This document shows positions 1-5,993 of a stretch of 9,690 nt of DNA, in pieces. This DNA is from Planctomycetota bacterium (GTDB lineage: Bacteria > Planctomycetota > Phycisphaerae > UBA1845 > Fen-1342): the NCBI GenBank assembly GCA_030616465.1, contig JAUWXH010000032.1:1-9690 (forward strand). Reading direction: 5' to 3'. The stretch's first letter is position 1; each line of letters begins with the position of its first letter. A program made the position numbers and the translations under genes. The notes beneath the pieces are model-generated. The model searched no databases, had not been told where the DNA came from, and worked only from the letters and a program-made list of their open reading frames with translations.

Positions 1-36
1 CGTAGGATCGCGGCTGGGGCGATTCGCACGTCATCG

Positions 37-807
37 TCACACGCCGGACACGAGCTGCAAGACGCCATCTACGAGCAGGACCTTCAGCCCGGCGATCAGC
101 AACGCGACACGATATAGCGCGAGGAAGCCTACCTCGGATAGCCGCTTGACCAGCTTCTTGCCCAGCAGCGTCCCGGGGATCACCAGCACGGCCATCATCA
201 GCGTGACGAGCCCCAGTCCGGCGAGGTCCTCGTACGAGCGCAGGGCGAGAAAGGCGGGGATCTTCAGGAGGTGCCCCAGCGATTGGCACACTGCTTTCGT
301 CGCGATCAGCCGCTCTTTGACAAACCCACGCCGGGCAAACAGCGGCGCGATCAGCGGCCCGATGGCTCCGACGGTGAGGGCGGCGGCGCCGGCCAACAGG
401 CCCAGCAGCGGAAAGTCCCACCACGCGGAGTTGGTTTTTCCCGCCTCGGGCGTGGGCAGCACGAGCGAGGTGAGGATGTACAGGCCCACCAAGCCTTTCA
501 GGTAGGGTTCGGCCCGTTCGGGTTGCCCGAAAGCCAGGAGAGCACCGACCCCGACAAGACTGCCGGGCACCAGGCCGATGCCGAATCGGCCGACGGTCCG
601 CCAATCCACGTGGGCCAGAAACGCCAGCGTGCGGGTGGAGTTGCTGATGAGCTGGACGGTCCCGTGCGCGGGGATGGCTTCGGCGTGCGGCATGACGCAG
701 AACAGCGCGGCGAGCAGCAGCATCCCGCCGCCCATCCCGATCATGCCCGACAGCGTAGCCGTCAGCAGGGCCACGATCGGCAAGATGACATACGCCGCAG
801 AACCCAA
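37..807 (-). CDS. TauE/SafE-family (DUF81) membrane anion exporter
   Basis: A 256-residue, very hydrophobic protein of the TauE/SafE permease family. Known members export sulfite, sulfoacetate or related organic anions across the inner membrane; the substrate here cannot be read from sequence. The family's two-repeat layout is visible. The first membrane segment (about residues 6-37) carries the glycine-rich GMIGMGGGM motif (21-29). The second repeat begins near 135-157 with GAIGPLIAPLF and continues into the polar KERLIATKAVCQSLGHLLK stretch (164-182). The PGTLLGKKL loop is at 211-219. Length is normal for the family. The start is taken as TTG (805-807): the next methionine (22) would cut through the first membrane segment, and an in-frame TGA lies at 823-825. 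No clear SD precedes it. It is transcribed away from the tRNA and stands alone on its strand here. Family is confident, substrate unknown. Confidence 0.88.
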   Translation of the reverse strand: MGSAAYVILPIVALLTATLSGMIGMGGGMLLLAALFCVMPHAEAIPAHGTVQLISNSTRTLAFLAHVDWRTVGRFGIGLVPGSLVGVGALLAFGQPERAEPYLKGLVGLYILTSLVLPTPEAGKTNSAWWDFPLLGLLAGAAALTVGAIGPLIAPLFARRGFVKERLIATKAVCQSLGHLLKIPAFLALRSYEDLAGLGLVTLMMAVLVIPGTLLGKKLVKRLSEVGFLALYRVALLIAGLKVLLVDGVLQLVSGV

Positions 808-1037
808 CTCGCTTCGCCGCCCTCAACGCGGTGCCGGGGTTGACACGTGTGCTTTGCCGGCCCCCGCTTCGGCACGTTGCTCCACACGGAGGCTCATGTC
901 GATTCTATCGTGGCCGGCCGGTGTTGCGTCATCTTGGCGTGGCACGATCCGGCGGCTGACAGAGCTCAGGCATGTGACCACCAGCTTGCGCGCAGCTTGC
1001 GCAGCCCTGGCATTCTTGAGGCGGTCAGAACGGCGCG
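808..1037. other. Gene-free interval between exporter start and tRNA terminator
   Basis: I find no convincing gene here. Open frames on both strands have unnatural composition (Arg, Ala and Ser rich) and continue as shadows into neighbouring genes. The interval should contain the promoter and leader of the minus-strand exporter gene, but I cannot point to a credible -35/-10 pair for it. A TTGACA hexamer on the plus strand at 840-845 has no -10 partner and no gene downstream on that strand. A two-copy 11-base tandem repeat lies at 983-1004. Confidence 0.5.
983..1004. repeat. Two-copy 11-base tandem repeat
   Basis: AGCTTGCGC occurs at 983-991 and again at 994-1002, in an 11-base period. Two copies about one helical turn apart could be a binding site, but in GC-rich DNA this may be chance. 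No function is assigned. Confidence 0.4.
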
Positions 1038-1071
1038 AAAAACGGGCGGCCGGATGACCCAGACCGCCCGT
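1038..1071 (-). terminator. Intrinsic terminator of the tRNA-Leu gene
   Basis: Read on the minus strand, ACGGGCGG (1071-1064) pairs perfectly with CCGCCCGT (1049-1042) across a 14-base loop. It is followed at once by a run of T residues (complement of AAAAA at 1038-1042). An 8-bp GC-rich stem plus a U tract is the classical Rho-independent terminator. It sits 13 bases past the tRNA 3' end, the expected place for a monocistronic tRNA gene. Confidence 0.82.
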
Positions 1072-1084
1072 GCGGGGTTGGGAA

Positions 1085-1168
1085 TGCGGCTGAGAGGATT
1101 CGAACCTCCACCCGGTTGCCCGGACTAGGACCTGACCCTAGCGCGTCTGCCAGTTCCGCCACAGCCGC
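1085..1168 (-). tRNA. tRNA-Leu(CAG)
   Basis: An 84-nucleotide class II tRNA. The acceptor stem is GCGGCTG (1168-1162) paired with CAGCCGC (1092-1086), and the discriminator base is A (1085). The D arm has a GCG/CGC stem. The anticodon stem CTAGG/CCTAG encloses the loop GTCAGGT, which puts anticodon CAG at 1134-1132 and decodes CUG leucine codons. The long variable arm (CCGG, loop GCAA, CCGG) is typical of tRNA-Leu. The T arm has GGAGG, loop TTCGAAT, CCTCT, with one G-U pair. CCA is not encoded, so a CCA-adding enzyme must supply it. Position 32 of the anticodon loop is G, where a pyrimidine is usual. It has its own promoter (1217-1244) and terminator (1038-1071). Confidence 0.96.
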
Positions 1169-1216
1169 GTGGCATCGGCGGTGGGGCGGCCGTTGCCAAA
1201 CCCACGCCAACACAGC

Positions 1217-1244
1217 ATGATACGATGGAGGCCGGGTGGGTCAA
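1217..1244 (-). promoter_or_regulatory. Sigma70-type promoter of tRNA-Leu
   Basis: On the minus strand, TTGACC (1244-1239; 5 of 6 consensus) is followed after 16 bases by TATCAT (1222-1217; 5 of 6). Transcription would begin near 1210, giving a 5' leader of about 40 nucleotides to be removed by RNase P. This is the best-matching promoter in the window and is correctly placed for a strongly expressed tRNA gene. Confidence 0.75.
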
Positions 1245-1435
1245 GATCGCGCGCTGCCGCGCTTAGCCGAGGTTGTGCTCGCGGGCGGTTGCGACGCTCG
1301 CGAGAACGGGCGGCGGGCTGACATACAAGAGTCGCTAACAGAACTGGGTGGCTCGCGTATCTTGCGCGAGTCTCACGGGCGGGACGGCGTGCGCGGGCGA
1401 AGAAGGGCGCCCGGCAGGGAGACCATTCGAAGACC
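1245..1435. other. Intergenic leader with repeated GCTCGCG motifs and a hairpin
   Basis: This stretch lies between the tRNA promoter and the next gene. It contains three copies of GCTCGCG (1277-1283, 1296-1302, 1351-1357). The second is part of the perfect palindrome CTCGCGAG (1297-1304). The third forms a 6-bp inverted repeat, CTCGCG (1352-1357) with CGCGAG (1365-1370), around a 7-base loop. CTGACA (1318-1323) resembles a -35 box but has no acceptable -10 partner. An operator or mRNA leader structure for the gene at 1436 is possible but unproven. Confidence 0.35.
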
Positions 1436-2632
1436 ATGAACGACGACGCTCAAACGGGATCGCTTTTCCGACCGCGGCGGCGGGACGGGGTGCGTGTCGT
1501 CGTCACCGGCCAGGTCGGCGTGGACAAAAAGCCGTTCCTGGAGAAGCTGGGCACACTGGCCGAATCGCGCGGCGACCCCGTACAACGCTACCACATCGGC
1601 GACATGATGTACGCCGAGGCACCCGACGTCGTGCCCGGACGGATTCTGGATTTGCCGCTGGGTCGGCTCAACGCCCTGCGGCGCTCGGTTTTCAAGGACA
1701 TCCTGGCCCAGGTGGACCGCTACCAGACGGTGATCGTCAACACGCACGCGGCTTTCCGCTGGAAGCACGGGCTGTTCCCCGCCTTCGACCACGATCAGAT
1801 GCTCGCGCTTGACGCGGACCTGTACGTCACGCTGGTGGACAACCTGGACGCCATCCACGAACAGCTCACCCGCGAGCACGACGTTCCGCACACGCTCAAG
1901 GACATCCTGGTGTGGCGGGAAGAGGAGATCCTGGCCACGGAGGTCCTGGCCAGCGCGGTGCGCGGGCACGGCTGCTTCTACATCTTCGCGCGCGGGATCG
2001 AGGACAACACGCTGGAATCGCTGTACCGGCTGATCTTCAGGCCGGAAACGAAAAAGGTCTACCCCTCGTTCCCGATGACCCACGTTATGGACCTGCCCAA
2101 CACGCTGGCCGAGATCGACGCGTTCCGAGCCCAAATCAGCGAGCATTTCATCACGTTCGACCCCGGCGACTTAGACGAGAAGCGGCTGCTGCACGAGGCG
2201 GAGGCGGCCATGCGGAGGGGAAAGTCGAAATTCGAGATCGAGGTCAACGGGCGCCCGATGGAGTTTGACGCGGCCGAGGTGACCGGTGTGGCTCGCGACA
2301 TCGATGCCCAGATTTACGCCCGCGACTTCAAGCTGATCGACCAGTCGGACATGATCATCAGCTTCATTCCCGAGCTGCCCAGCGGCAAGCCGGGGTTGTC
2401 GTCGGGCGTCGAGCGCGAGCTGCAGCACGCCCACGAAGCCACCAAGGAAGTCTACGTCGTCTGGCAGCCGAAAGCCGACCCGTCGCCGTTCATCACCGAG
2501 ACGGCGACCAAGGTCTTCCGCACGACACAAGCGGCGCTGGAGCACTTCCAGTCGAAGGGGTACATCAAGGAGATCCAGAAGCCGCTGTTCCAGCAGGGTG
2601 ACAAGCCGCGCGACCGCGGGCGGTTCGGGTAG
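1436..2632 (+). CDS. Adenylate-kinase-like P-loop domain fused to nucleoside 2-deoxyribosyltransferase-like domain
   Basis: A 398-residue soluble protein with two recognisable halves. Residues 18-200 resemble archaeal-type adenylate kinases (AAA_17-like). A first strand VRVVVTG leads into GQVGVDKK (25-32) at the Walker A position, where the canonical form is GxxxxGK[ST]. YHIGDMMYA follows at 52-60. VIVNTHAAFRWKHGLFPAF (99-117) matches the family's 'vDTHa...GylPG' segment, and DADLYVTLVDNLDAI (126-140) matches its next strand and helix. Residues 207-380 resemble the nucleoside 2-deoxyribosyltransferase fold: VYPSFPMTH (208-216), then IDQSDMIISFIPELPSG (301-317), then SSGVERELQHAH (322-333). 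In this fold the Glu of G-x3-E, here Glu328, is normally the catalytic nucleophile. The tail (385-398) is basic. SD is weak: AGGGAG at 1416-1421, 14 bases upstream. The role is inferred to lie in nucleotide metabolism or sensing; the reaction is unknown. Domain calls are by eye. Confidence 0.75.
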   Translation: MNDDAQTGSLFRPRRRDGVRVVVTGQVGVDKKPFLEKLGTLAESRGDPVQRYHIGDMMYAEAPDVVPGRILDLPLGRLNALRRSVFKDILAQVDRYQTVIVNTHAAFRWKHGLFPAFDHDQMLALDADLYVTLVDNLDAIHEQLTREHDVPHTLKDILVWREEEILATEVLASAVRGHGCFYIFARGIEDNTLESLYRLIFRPETKKVYPSFPMTHVMDLPNTLAEIDAFRAQISEHFITFDPGDLDEKRLLHEAEAAMRRGKSKFEIEVNGRPMEFDAAEVTGVARDIDAQIYARDFKLIDQSDMIISFIPELPSGKPGLSSGVERELQHAHEATKEVYVVWQPKADPSPFITETATKVFRTTQAALEHFQSKGYIKEIQKPLFQQGDKPRDRGRFG

Positions 2633-2700
2633 CGCAAGCGGTGTGCCGCGGACGGACCGGCCTGCCTCGCGCCGTCGTGAGTCGCGCGTCGGTTGCCTGT

Positions 2701-3630
2701 TCACGGCGCAGGCGGCTCCCCGACCGCTTTCTCAAACCACTTTGTGATCCGCCGCTGGGCTTCGTCGAACTTCAGGAAGATCGTCTCCGTGTGGGCAGCC
2801 TCGGGGACGAGCCAGAATTCCTTGGGTTCGCGGGCGGCTTCGTAGAGCTCGCGACCCAGCTCCGGGAAGCAGATCTCGTCCTGGCCGGAGGCGATGACCA
2901 ACAGGGCACGCGGCGCGAGCCGGTCAACGCAGTCGATCGGGTCGTAGTCGGCCGAGAGCGCGAGCCGCGCGGTCAACCCGGCCAGCCATTTGAACAGAAG
3001 CATCTTGCGCAGGTGCATGGCGGCGATTCGCCGATAGCTGCTGAAGGTGGAGTCCACCACGACGGCGCGCAGCTCGGGGCGTTCGGCCGCGACGGCAATG
3101 GCGACGGCGCCGCCGATCGACTGGCCGAACGCGAACACGCGCTGCGGGTCCACATCGGGACGTGAGAGCACGTAGTCGAGGGCGGCGTGGCCGTCGAGGA
3201 TGGTGCCTTTGCGGGTGACCTTGCCCTCCGATTTGCCGTAGCCGCGATAGTCGAAGACGAGCAGGTTGTAACCGGCCCGTGGCAGCCAATCGGCAAAGGT
3301 GATGTGTCCGCTCATGTTCTCGGCGTTGCCGTGGAAGTGGACCACCGTACCCTTCGCCGCCCCTTGGGCACGTAGGAACCAGCCGGAGAGCTTGACGCCG
3401 TCAGATGCTTCGAACGTAACGTCTTCGTAATCGAGGCCGAGCTGATCGGGCGTGTGGAAGACCTCGCGGCTCGGATAGTAAAAGCAACTGTCGAATCCCA
3501 CGATGAACTTACCCACGATCGCGATCAGTACGGCGACGCGCAGCGTCCATTTGAAACGTCGCCACCATCGTTTCCGCCGCGCCGGCTTGTCCGACGCCGT
3601 GCCGCTGGTTCGGTCCCGTTCGACGGGCAT
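2701..3630 (-). CDS. Membrane-anchored alpha/beta hydrolase, BAAT/ABHD13-like
   Basis: A 309-residue serine hydrolase. A basic N-terminus (residues 18-28, rich in K, R and W) precedes one hydrophobic segment (29-46), a signal anchor with the catalytic domain probably outside the cytoplasm. The alpha/beta hydrolase core follows. HFHGNAEN (98-105) supplies the oxyanion loop, and NLLVFDYRGYGKSEG (122-136) is a typical core strand-turn. The nucleophile elbow is GQSIGG, with Ser171. Asp251 in SGQDEICFP and His280 in EAAHTE complete the triad. This arrangement matches the ABHD13/YfhR-type 'HGNaeN' hydrolases, whose substrates are mostly undefined esters or amides. It converges on the gene ending at 2632 (68 bases between stops) and is divergent from cstA. 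No SD precedes the ATG; a TACAAT box lies 10 bases upstream, hinting at a leaderless message. Confidence 0.88.
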   Translation of the reverse strand: MPVERDRTSGTASDKPARRKRWWRRFKWTLRVAVLIAIVGKFIVGFDSCFYYPSREVFHTPDQLGLDYEDVTFEASDGVKLSGWFLRAQGAAKGTVVHFHGNAENMSGHITFADWLPRAGYNLLVFDYRGYGKSEGKVTRKGTILDGHAALDYVLSRPDVDPQRVFAFGQSIGGAVAIAVAAERPELRAVVVDSTFSSYRRIAAMHLRKMLLFKWLAGLTARLALSADYDPIDCVDRLAPRALLVIASGQDEICFPELGRELYEAAREPKEFWLVPEAAHTETIFLKFDEAQRRITKWFEKAVGEPPAP

Positions 3631-3640
3631 GGCGCGACGG

Positions 3641-3646
3641 ATTGTA
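3641..3646 (-). promoter_or_regulatory. Candidate -10 box of the alpha/beta hydrolase gene
   Basis: TACAAT on the minus strand (5 of 6 consensus) ends 10 bases before the ATG at 3630. No convincing -35 lies 16-18 bases upstream. If used, the transcript would start about 4 bases before the ATG, which fits the absence of an SD. It adjoins the palindrome CGCGATCGCG (3647-3656). Confidence 0.4.
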
Positions 3647-3745
3647 CGCGATCGCGCCCGGGCCGTGGGACCGAGGGTGCTCGCCGAAGCGAGGGGTTTT
3701 CAGGGGAGATGCGGTCAGAGCGGGCTATTAAACGGGGGATCGCGT

Positions 3746-3754
3746 TGCTATATT
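3746..3754 (+). promoter_or_regulatory. Extended -10 promoter of cstA
   Basis: TGC followed by TATATT (3749-3754; 5 of 6 consensus) forms an extended -10 element (TG-n-TATATT). No good -35 lies 17 bases upstream, where TATTAA stands at 3726-3731; extended -10 promoters often tolerate this. Transcription would begin near 3761, giving a leader of about 41 nucleotides before the GTG start at 3802. Confidence 0.5.
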
Positions 3755-3790
3755 CGGTTTGGCGAGGCCGCGGCGATGTCTCATGCGGTC

Positions 3791-3794
3791 GGAG
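3791..3794 (+). promoter_or_regulatory. SD site that fixes the cstA start
   Basis: GGAG lies 7 bases before GTG at 3802. It supports that codon over the ATG at 3454, which would add 116 residues of non-membrane, arginine-rich sequence antisense to the neighbouring hydrolase gene. Confidence 0.65.
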
Positions 3795-3801
3795 ATCACT
3801 C

Positions 3802-5733
3802 GTGAGCGTGCTGCTCATTTTGGTGGTTGGGGCGGGCGTTCTGATTCTGGGGGGGCGGTTTTACGCGCCGCTGATCGCGCGGGTGTTGGGCGAGCGGGCG
3901 GATCGGCGGACGCCAGCGGTGCAAATCAACGACGGGCGGGACTATGTGCCGACCCAGACGCCGGTGGTGTTCGCCCACCACTACGCCTCGATCGCCGGTG
4001 CGGGGCCGATCATCGGGCCGGTGTTGGCGATTTACTACGGCTGGGGCCCGGCGCTGCTGTGGATTCTGCTGGGAGGCGTGTTCCTGGGGGCGGTGCACGA
4101 CTACGTGGCAACGCACATCGCGGTACGCGAAGGCGGCAAGAACCTGGCCGTCGTCACCCGACGCTACGTCGGCACCGCCGCGTTCGGGATGATGGTCGTC
4201 CTGCTCGTGGCGTTGCTGGTGCTGGTATGTGCGGCGTTTCTGGACCTCTCGGCCCGGGCGCTGACGTCCATGGTGCCGCTTTCGGTGCTGCAACTGCCGC
4301 ACGACCAGACGTTGTTGCGCGTGCAGGAGGGGAAGGCGGTCATCGGTGGGATCGCTTCGACGTCGGTGATCGTGATTACGGCCTGCTCGCCGTTGTTGGG
4401 CTTCCTGTACCTGAAGCGCAAGACGCCCGTCTGGCTGTGCTCGCTGCTGGCGATTGGGATCTGTGCAGTCTCGATCTGGATCGGGCTGGAGTTTCCACTG
4501 CGGGTCTCGCCCCTGACCTGGAAACTGTTGATCAGCGGCTATGTGCTGATCTCGGCCGGGTTGCCGGTTTGGCTGTTCCTGCAAAGCCGCGACTTCATCA
4601 ACGTGCACATTCTCTACGTAGGCTTGGCGTTTCTGGTTGTGGTGTTGGTGGCGGCGGGGCTCCGCGGCGGCGGAGAAGCCGCGGCGGCGGCAACGGCGAT
4701 CCCAGTCAACAACTGGGCCGAAGCGAGCGCCCACCCCAAGTTCGGCCCGGGCTGGCCGGTGATGTTTGTCATGATCGCGTGTGGAGCCGTAAGCGGTTTC
4801 CACAGCCTGTGTGCCGGAGGGACGACCTGCAAACAACTGAAGACTGAGCCGGCCACCCGCCAGGTGGGCTACTACGCCATGCTGCTGGAGAGCTTTTTGG
4901 CGTTGTGCGTGGTGTGTTGCCTGATCGTCGGCTTGTCGCTGATCGACTATGAGCACTATCGGCTGGAAGAAAACAACCCGGTCTTGACGTTCGCCCTGAG
5001 CGTGGGGCGGAGCGCGCACGTCGGGCTGGGTCTGCCGATCTCCGTCGGTCTGGTTGGGGGCATGCTGCTGCTGGAAGGGTTCCTGGTAACGACGCTCGAT
5101 ACGGCGATTCGGCTGACGCGGTATATGATCGAGGAAGGCTGGGCGACGGTCTTCGGGCGTTACGACGTGTTCGCCGAGGACAGCGCCCGACAGCAGGCAG
5201 CGGCGAGCACGAGTACGGATGATGAGCGGGGCGCGGTCGAGCTGGCAGGCGCTGAGGGGCTGAGCGTCGAGAGGCCGGACCTGCGTGACGGCCGGCCCGG
5301 CCCCGTAGTCGCGACGCGGGGTGCGCCCCGCTGGGCCCTGCGGGCACTCAAGTACTACTGGGTGAATTCGGGAATCGCCGTCGGTCTGATGTTGCTGCTG
5401 GGACTGGGCAACGGCTATCAGGTGGTCTGGAAGATCTTCGGGGCGTCCAACCAGCTTCTGGCAGCGCTGACCCTAATTGTGGCTACCGGCTGGCTGGTCA
5501 CTCGCCGCCGGCCCGTCTGGTACACACTGCTGCCGGCGATCTTCATGCTGGTGACGTCTGTAACGATGATGGTGCGTTTGTTGGCTACCGAGTTCCTGCC
5601 GGGCTGGCCGGAAACAGCTCCGTTAGCGATTACCGCCGTGGTGGTGCTGTTGATGACCGTGGGGATCGTCGCTTGCGTCGTCCGCCGCTGGGCGCGACGC
5701 GGAACTGTGCCCCCGGCAGCGGCCGAAGGGTAA
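3802..5733 (+). CDS. cstA: CstA-family carbon starvation / pyruvate transporter
   Basis: A 643-residue polytopic inner-membrane protein of the CstA/BtsT family, which takes up pyruvate and, in some reports, peptides during carbon limitation. Counting from the GTG start, the N-terminal signature is clear: INDGRDYVP (42-50) then FAHHYASIAGAGPIIGPVLA (57-76). ILLGGVFLGAVHDYVATHIAVREGG (88-112) matches the next conserved block. SGFHSLCAGGTTCKQL (331-346) and FGASNQLLAAL (546-556) are family motifs in the second half. About 12-16 membrane segments are apparent. A hydrophilic, acidic loop (about 455-508) separates the last membrane bundle and looks poorly conserved. Length is slightly below E. coli CstA (about 700) and within the family range. 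It is a single-gene unit with its own extended -10 promoter. A CRP-like operator, as in E. coli, was not recognised. Confidence 0.93.
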   Translation: MSVLLILVVGAGVLILGGRFYAPLIARVLGERADRRTPAVQINDGRDYVPTQTPVVFAHHYASIAGAGPIIGPVLAIYYGWGPALLWILLGGVFLGAVHDYVATHIAVREGGKNLAVVTRRYVGTAAFGMMVVLLVALLVLVCAAFLDLSARALTSMVPLSVLQLPHDQTLLRVQEGKAVIGGIASTSVIVITACSPLLGFLYLKRKTPVWLCSLLAIGICAVSIWIGLEFPLRVSPLTWKLLISGYVLISAGLPVWLFLQSRDFINVHILYVGLAFLVVVLVAAGLRGGGEAAAAATAIPVNNWAEASAHPKFGPGWPVMFVMIACGAVSGFHSLCAGGTTCKQLKTEPATRQVGYYAMLLESFLALCVVCCLIVGLSLIDYEHYRLEENNPVLTFALSVGRSAHVGLGLPISVGLVGGMLLLEGFLVTTLDTAIRLTRYMIEEGWATVFGRYDVFAEDSARQQAAASTSTDDERGAVELAGAEGLSVERPDLRDGRPGPVVATRGAPRWALRALKYYWVNSGIAVGLMLLLGLGNGYQVVWKIFGASNQLLAALTLIVATGWLVTRRRPVWYTLLPAIFMLVTSVTMMVRLLATEFLPGWPETAPLAITAVVVLLMTVGIVACVVRRWARRGTVPPAAAEG

Positions 5734-5764
5734 CCGAACGGCGAGCCGTGACGGACCGAAACAG
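5734..5764. other. Short gap after cstA
   Basis: A short ACGG-CGAG-CCGT hairpin follows the cstA stop but lacks a T tract, so I do not call a terminator. Homology to the ogt tail begins at 5765. Confidence 0.4.
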
Positions 5765-5940
5765 TCAGACGGGCTGGGAAGCGGCTTCGATCTGCAACGG
5801 ACGGCGCTCCGGCGACCTGCCTCCGAGAGCGGCCCCCCCCCAGCGAGCCATCGCTCTTGACCACATGGTGACAGGGCACGACAATGGAACATAGGTCACG
5901 GCTCATTCCCAATTCGACCGCACGGCCCCCGCCAGGCCGG
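5765..5940 (-). pseudogene. Truncated, frameshifted 3' remnant of an ogt-type methyltransferase gene
   Basis: This stretch aligns along its whole length with the last 178 bases of the intact ogt gene (8248-8425), in the same orientation, at roughly three quarters identity by hand alignment. The homology starts exactly at the TGA stop (5765-5767). Translated on the minus strand it reads RPGGGRAVELGMSR, then IVVPCHHVVKSDGSLGG, so the catalytic PCHxV motif survives. The usual Asn hinge is changed (SRD for SRN). Just after SLGG a net 2-base loss at a C9 run (5833-5841) shifts the frame, so the C-terminal residues (LQIEAASQPV-like) fall in another frame. Everything upstream of RPGG, about two thirds of the protein, is missing; at 5941 the sequence becomes unrelated. 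It cannot encode an active repair protein. Confidence 0.88.
5857..5885 (+). promoter_or_regulatory. Weak candidate promoter for the sulfatase-like gene, inside the ogt remnant
   Basis: TTGACC (5857-5862; 5 of 6) and GACAAT (5880-5885; 4 of 6) are separated by 17 bases on the plus strand. The intact ogt copy has TTGACC and CACGAT at the corresponding sites, a poorer match, so drift in the remnant may have improved it. Transcription would start near 5892, about 100 bases before the ATG at 5994. No better candidate was seen. Confidence 0.3.
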
Positions 5941-5993
5941 CTCGTCTGTATCGGAGAGGCGTCGCGGGGTGCCCAGAACAGGCGGGAGCGATC

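Noticed and set aside
840..868. TTGACA at 840 as a plus-strand promoter
   Set aside because: No -10 at 16-18 bases and no plus-strand gene before the minus-strand tRNA unit.
1025..1213. Small ORF across the tRNA reading AELADALGSG...VEVRILSAA
   Set aside because: This peptide is the well-known artefact of translating a tRNA gene. The other ORF reading LWRNWQTR at its end is the same artefact in another frame.
1373..2146. 257-codon open frame antisense to the fusion gene
   Set aside because: Val/Gln/Arg/His-rich shadow with no recognisable domain; the sense frame has clear domain motifs.
3454..3801. Long N-terminal extension of cstA from ATG 3454
   Set aside because: It runs antisense through the hydrolase gene, has Arg/Ser/Pro-rich composition unlike a transporter, and lies upstream of a clear SD and GTG at 3802 where the membrane protein begins.
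3796..5019. 407-codon open frame antisense to cstA
   Set aside because: His/Gln/Arg-rich composition with no domain pattern. It is the expected antisense shadow of a GC-rich membrane protein gene.
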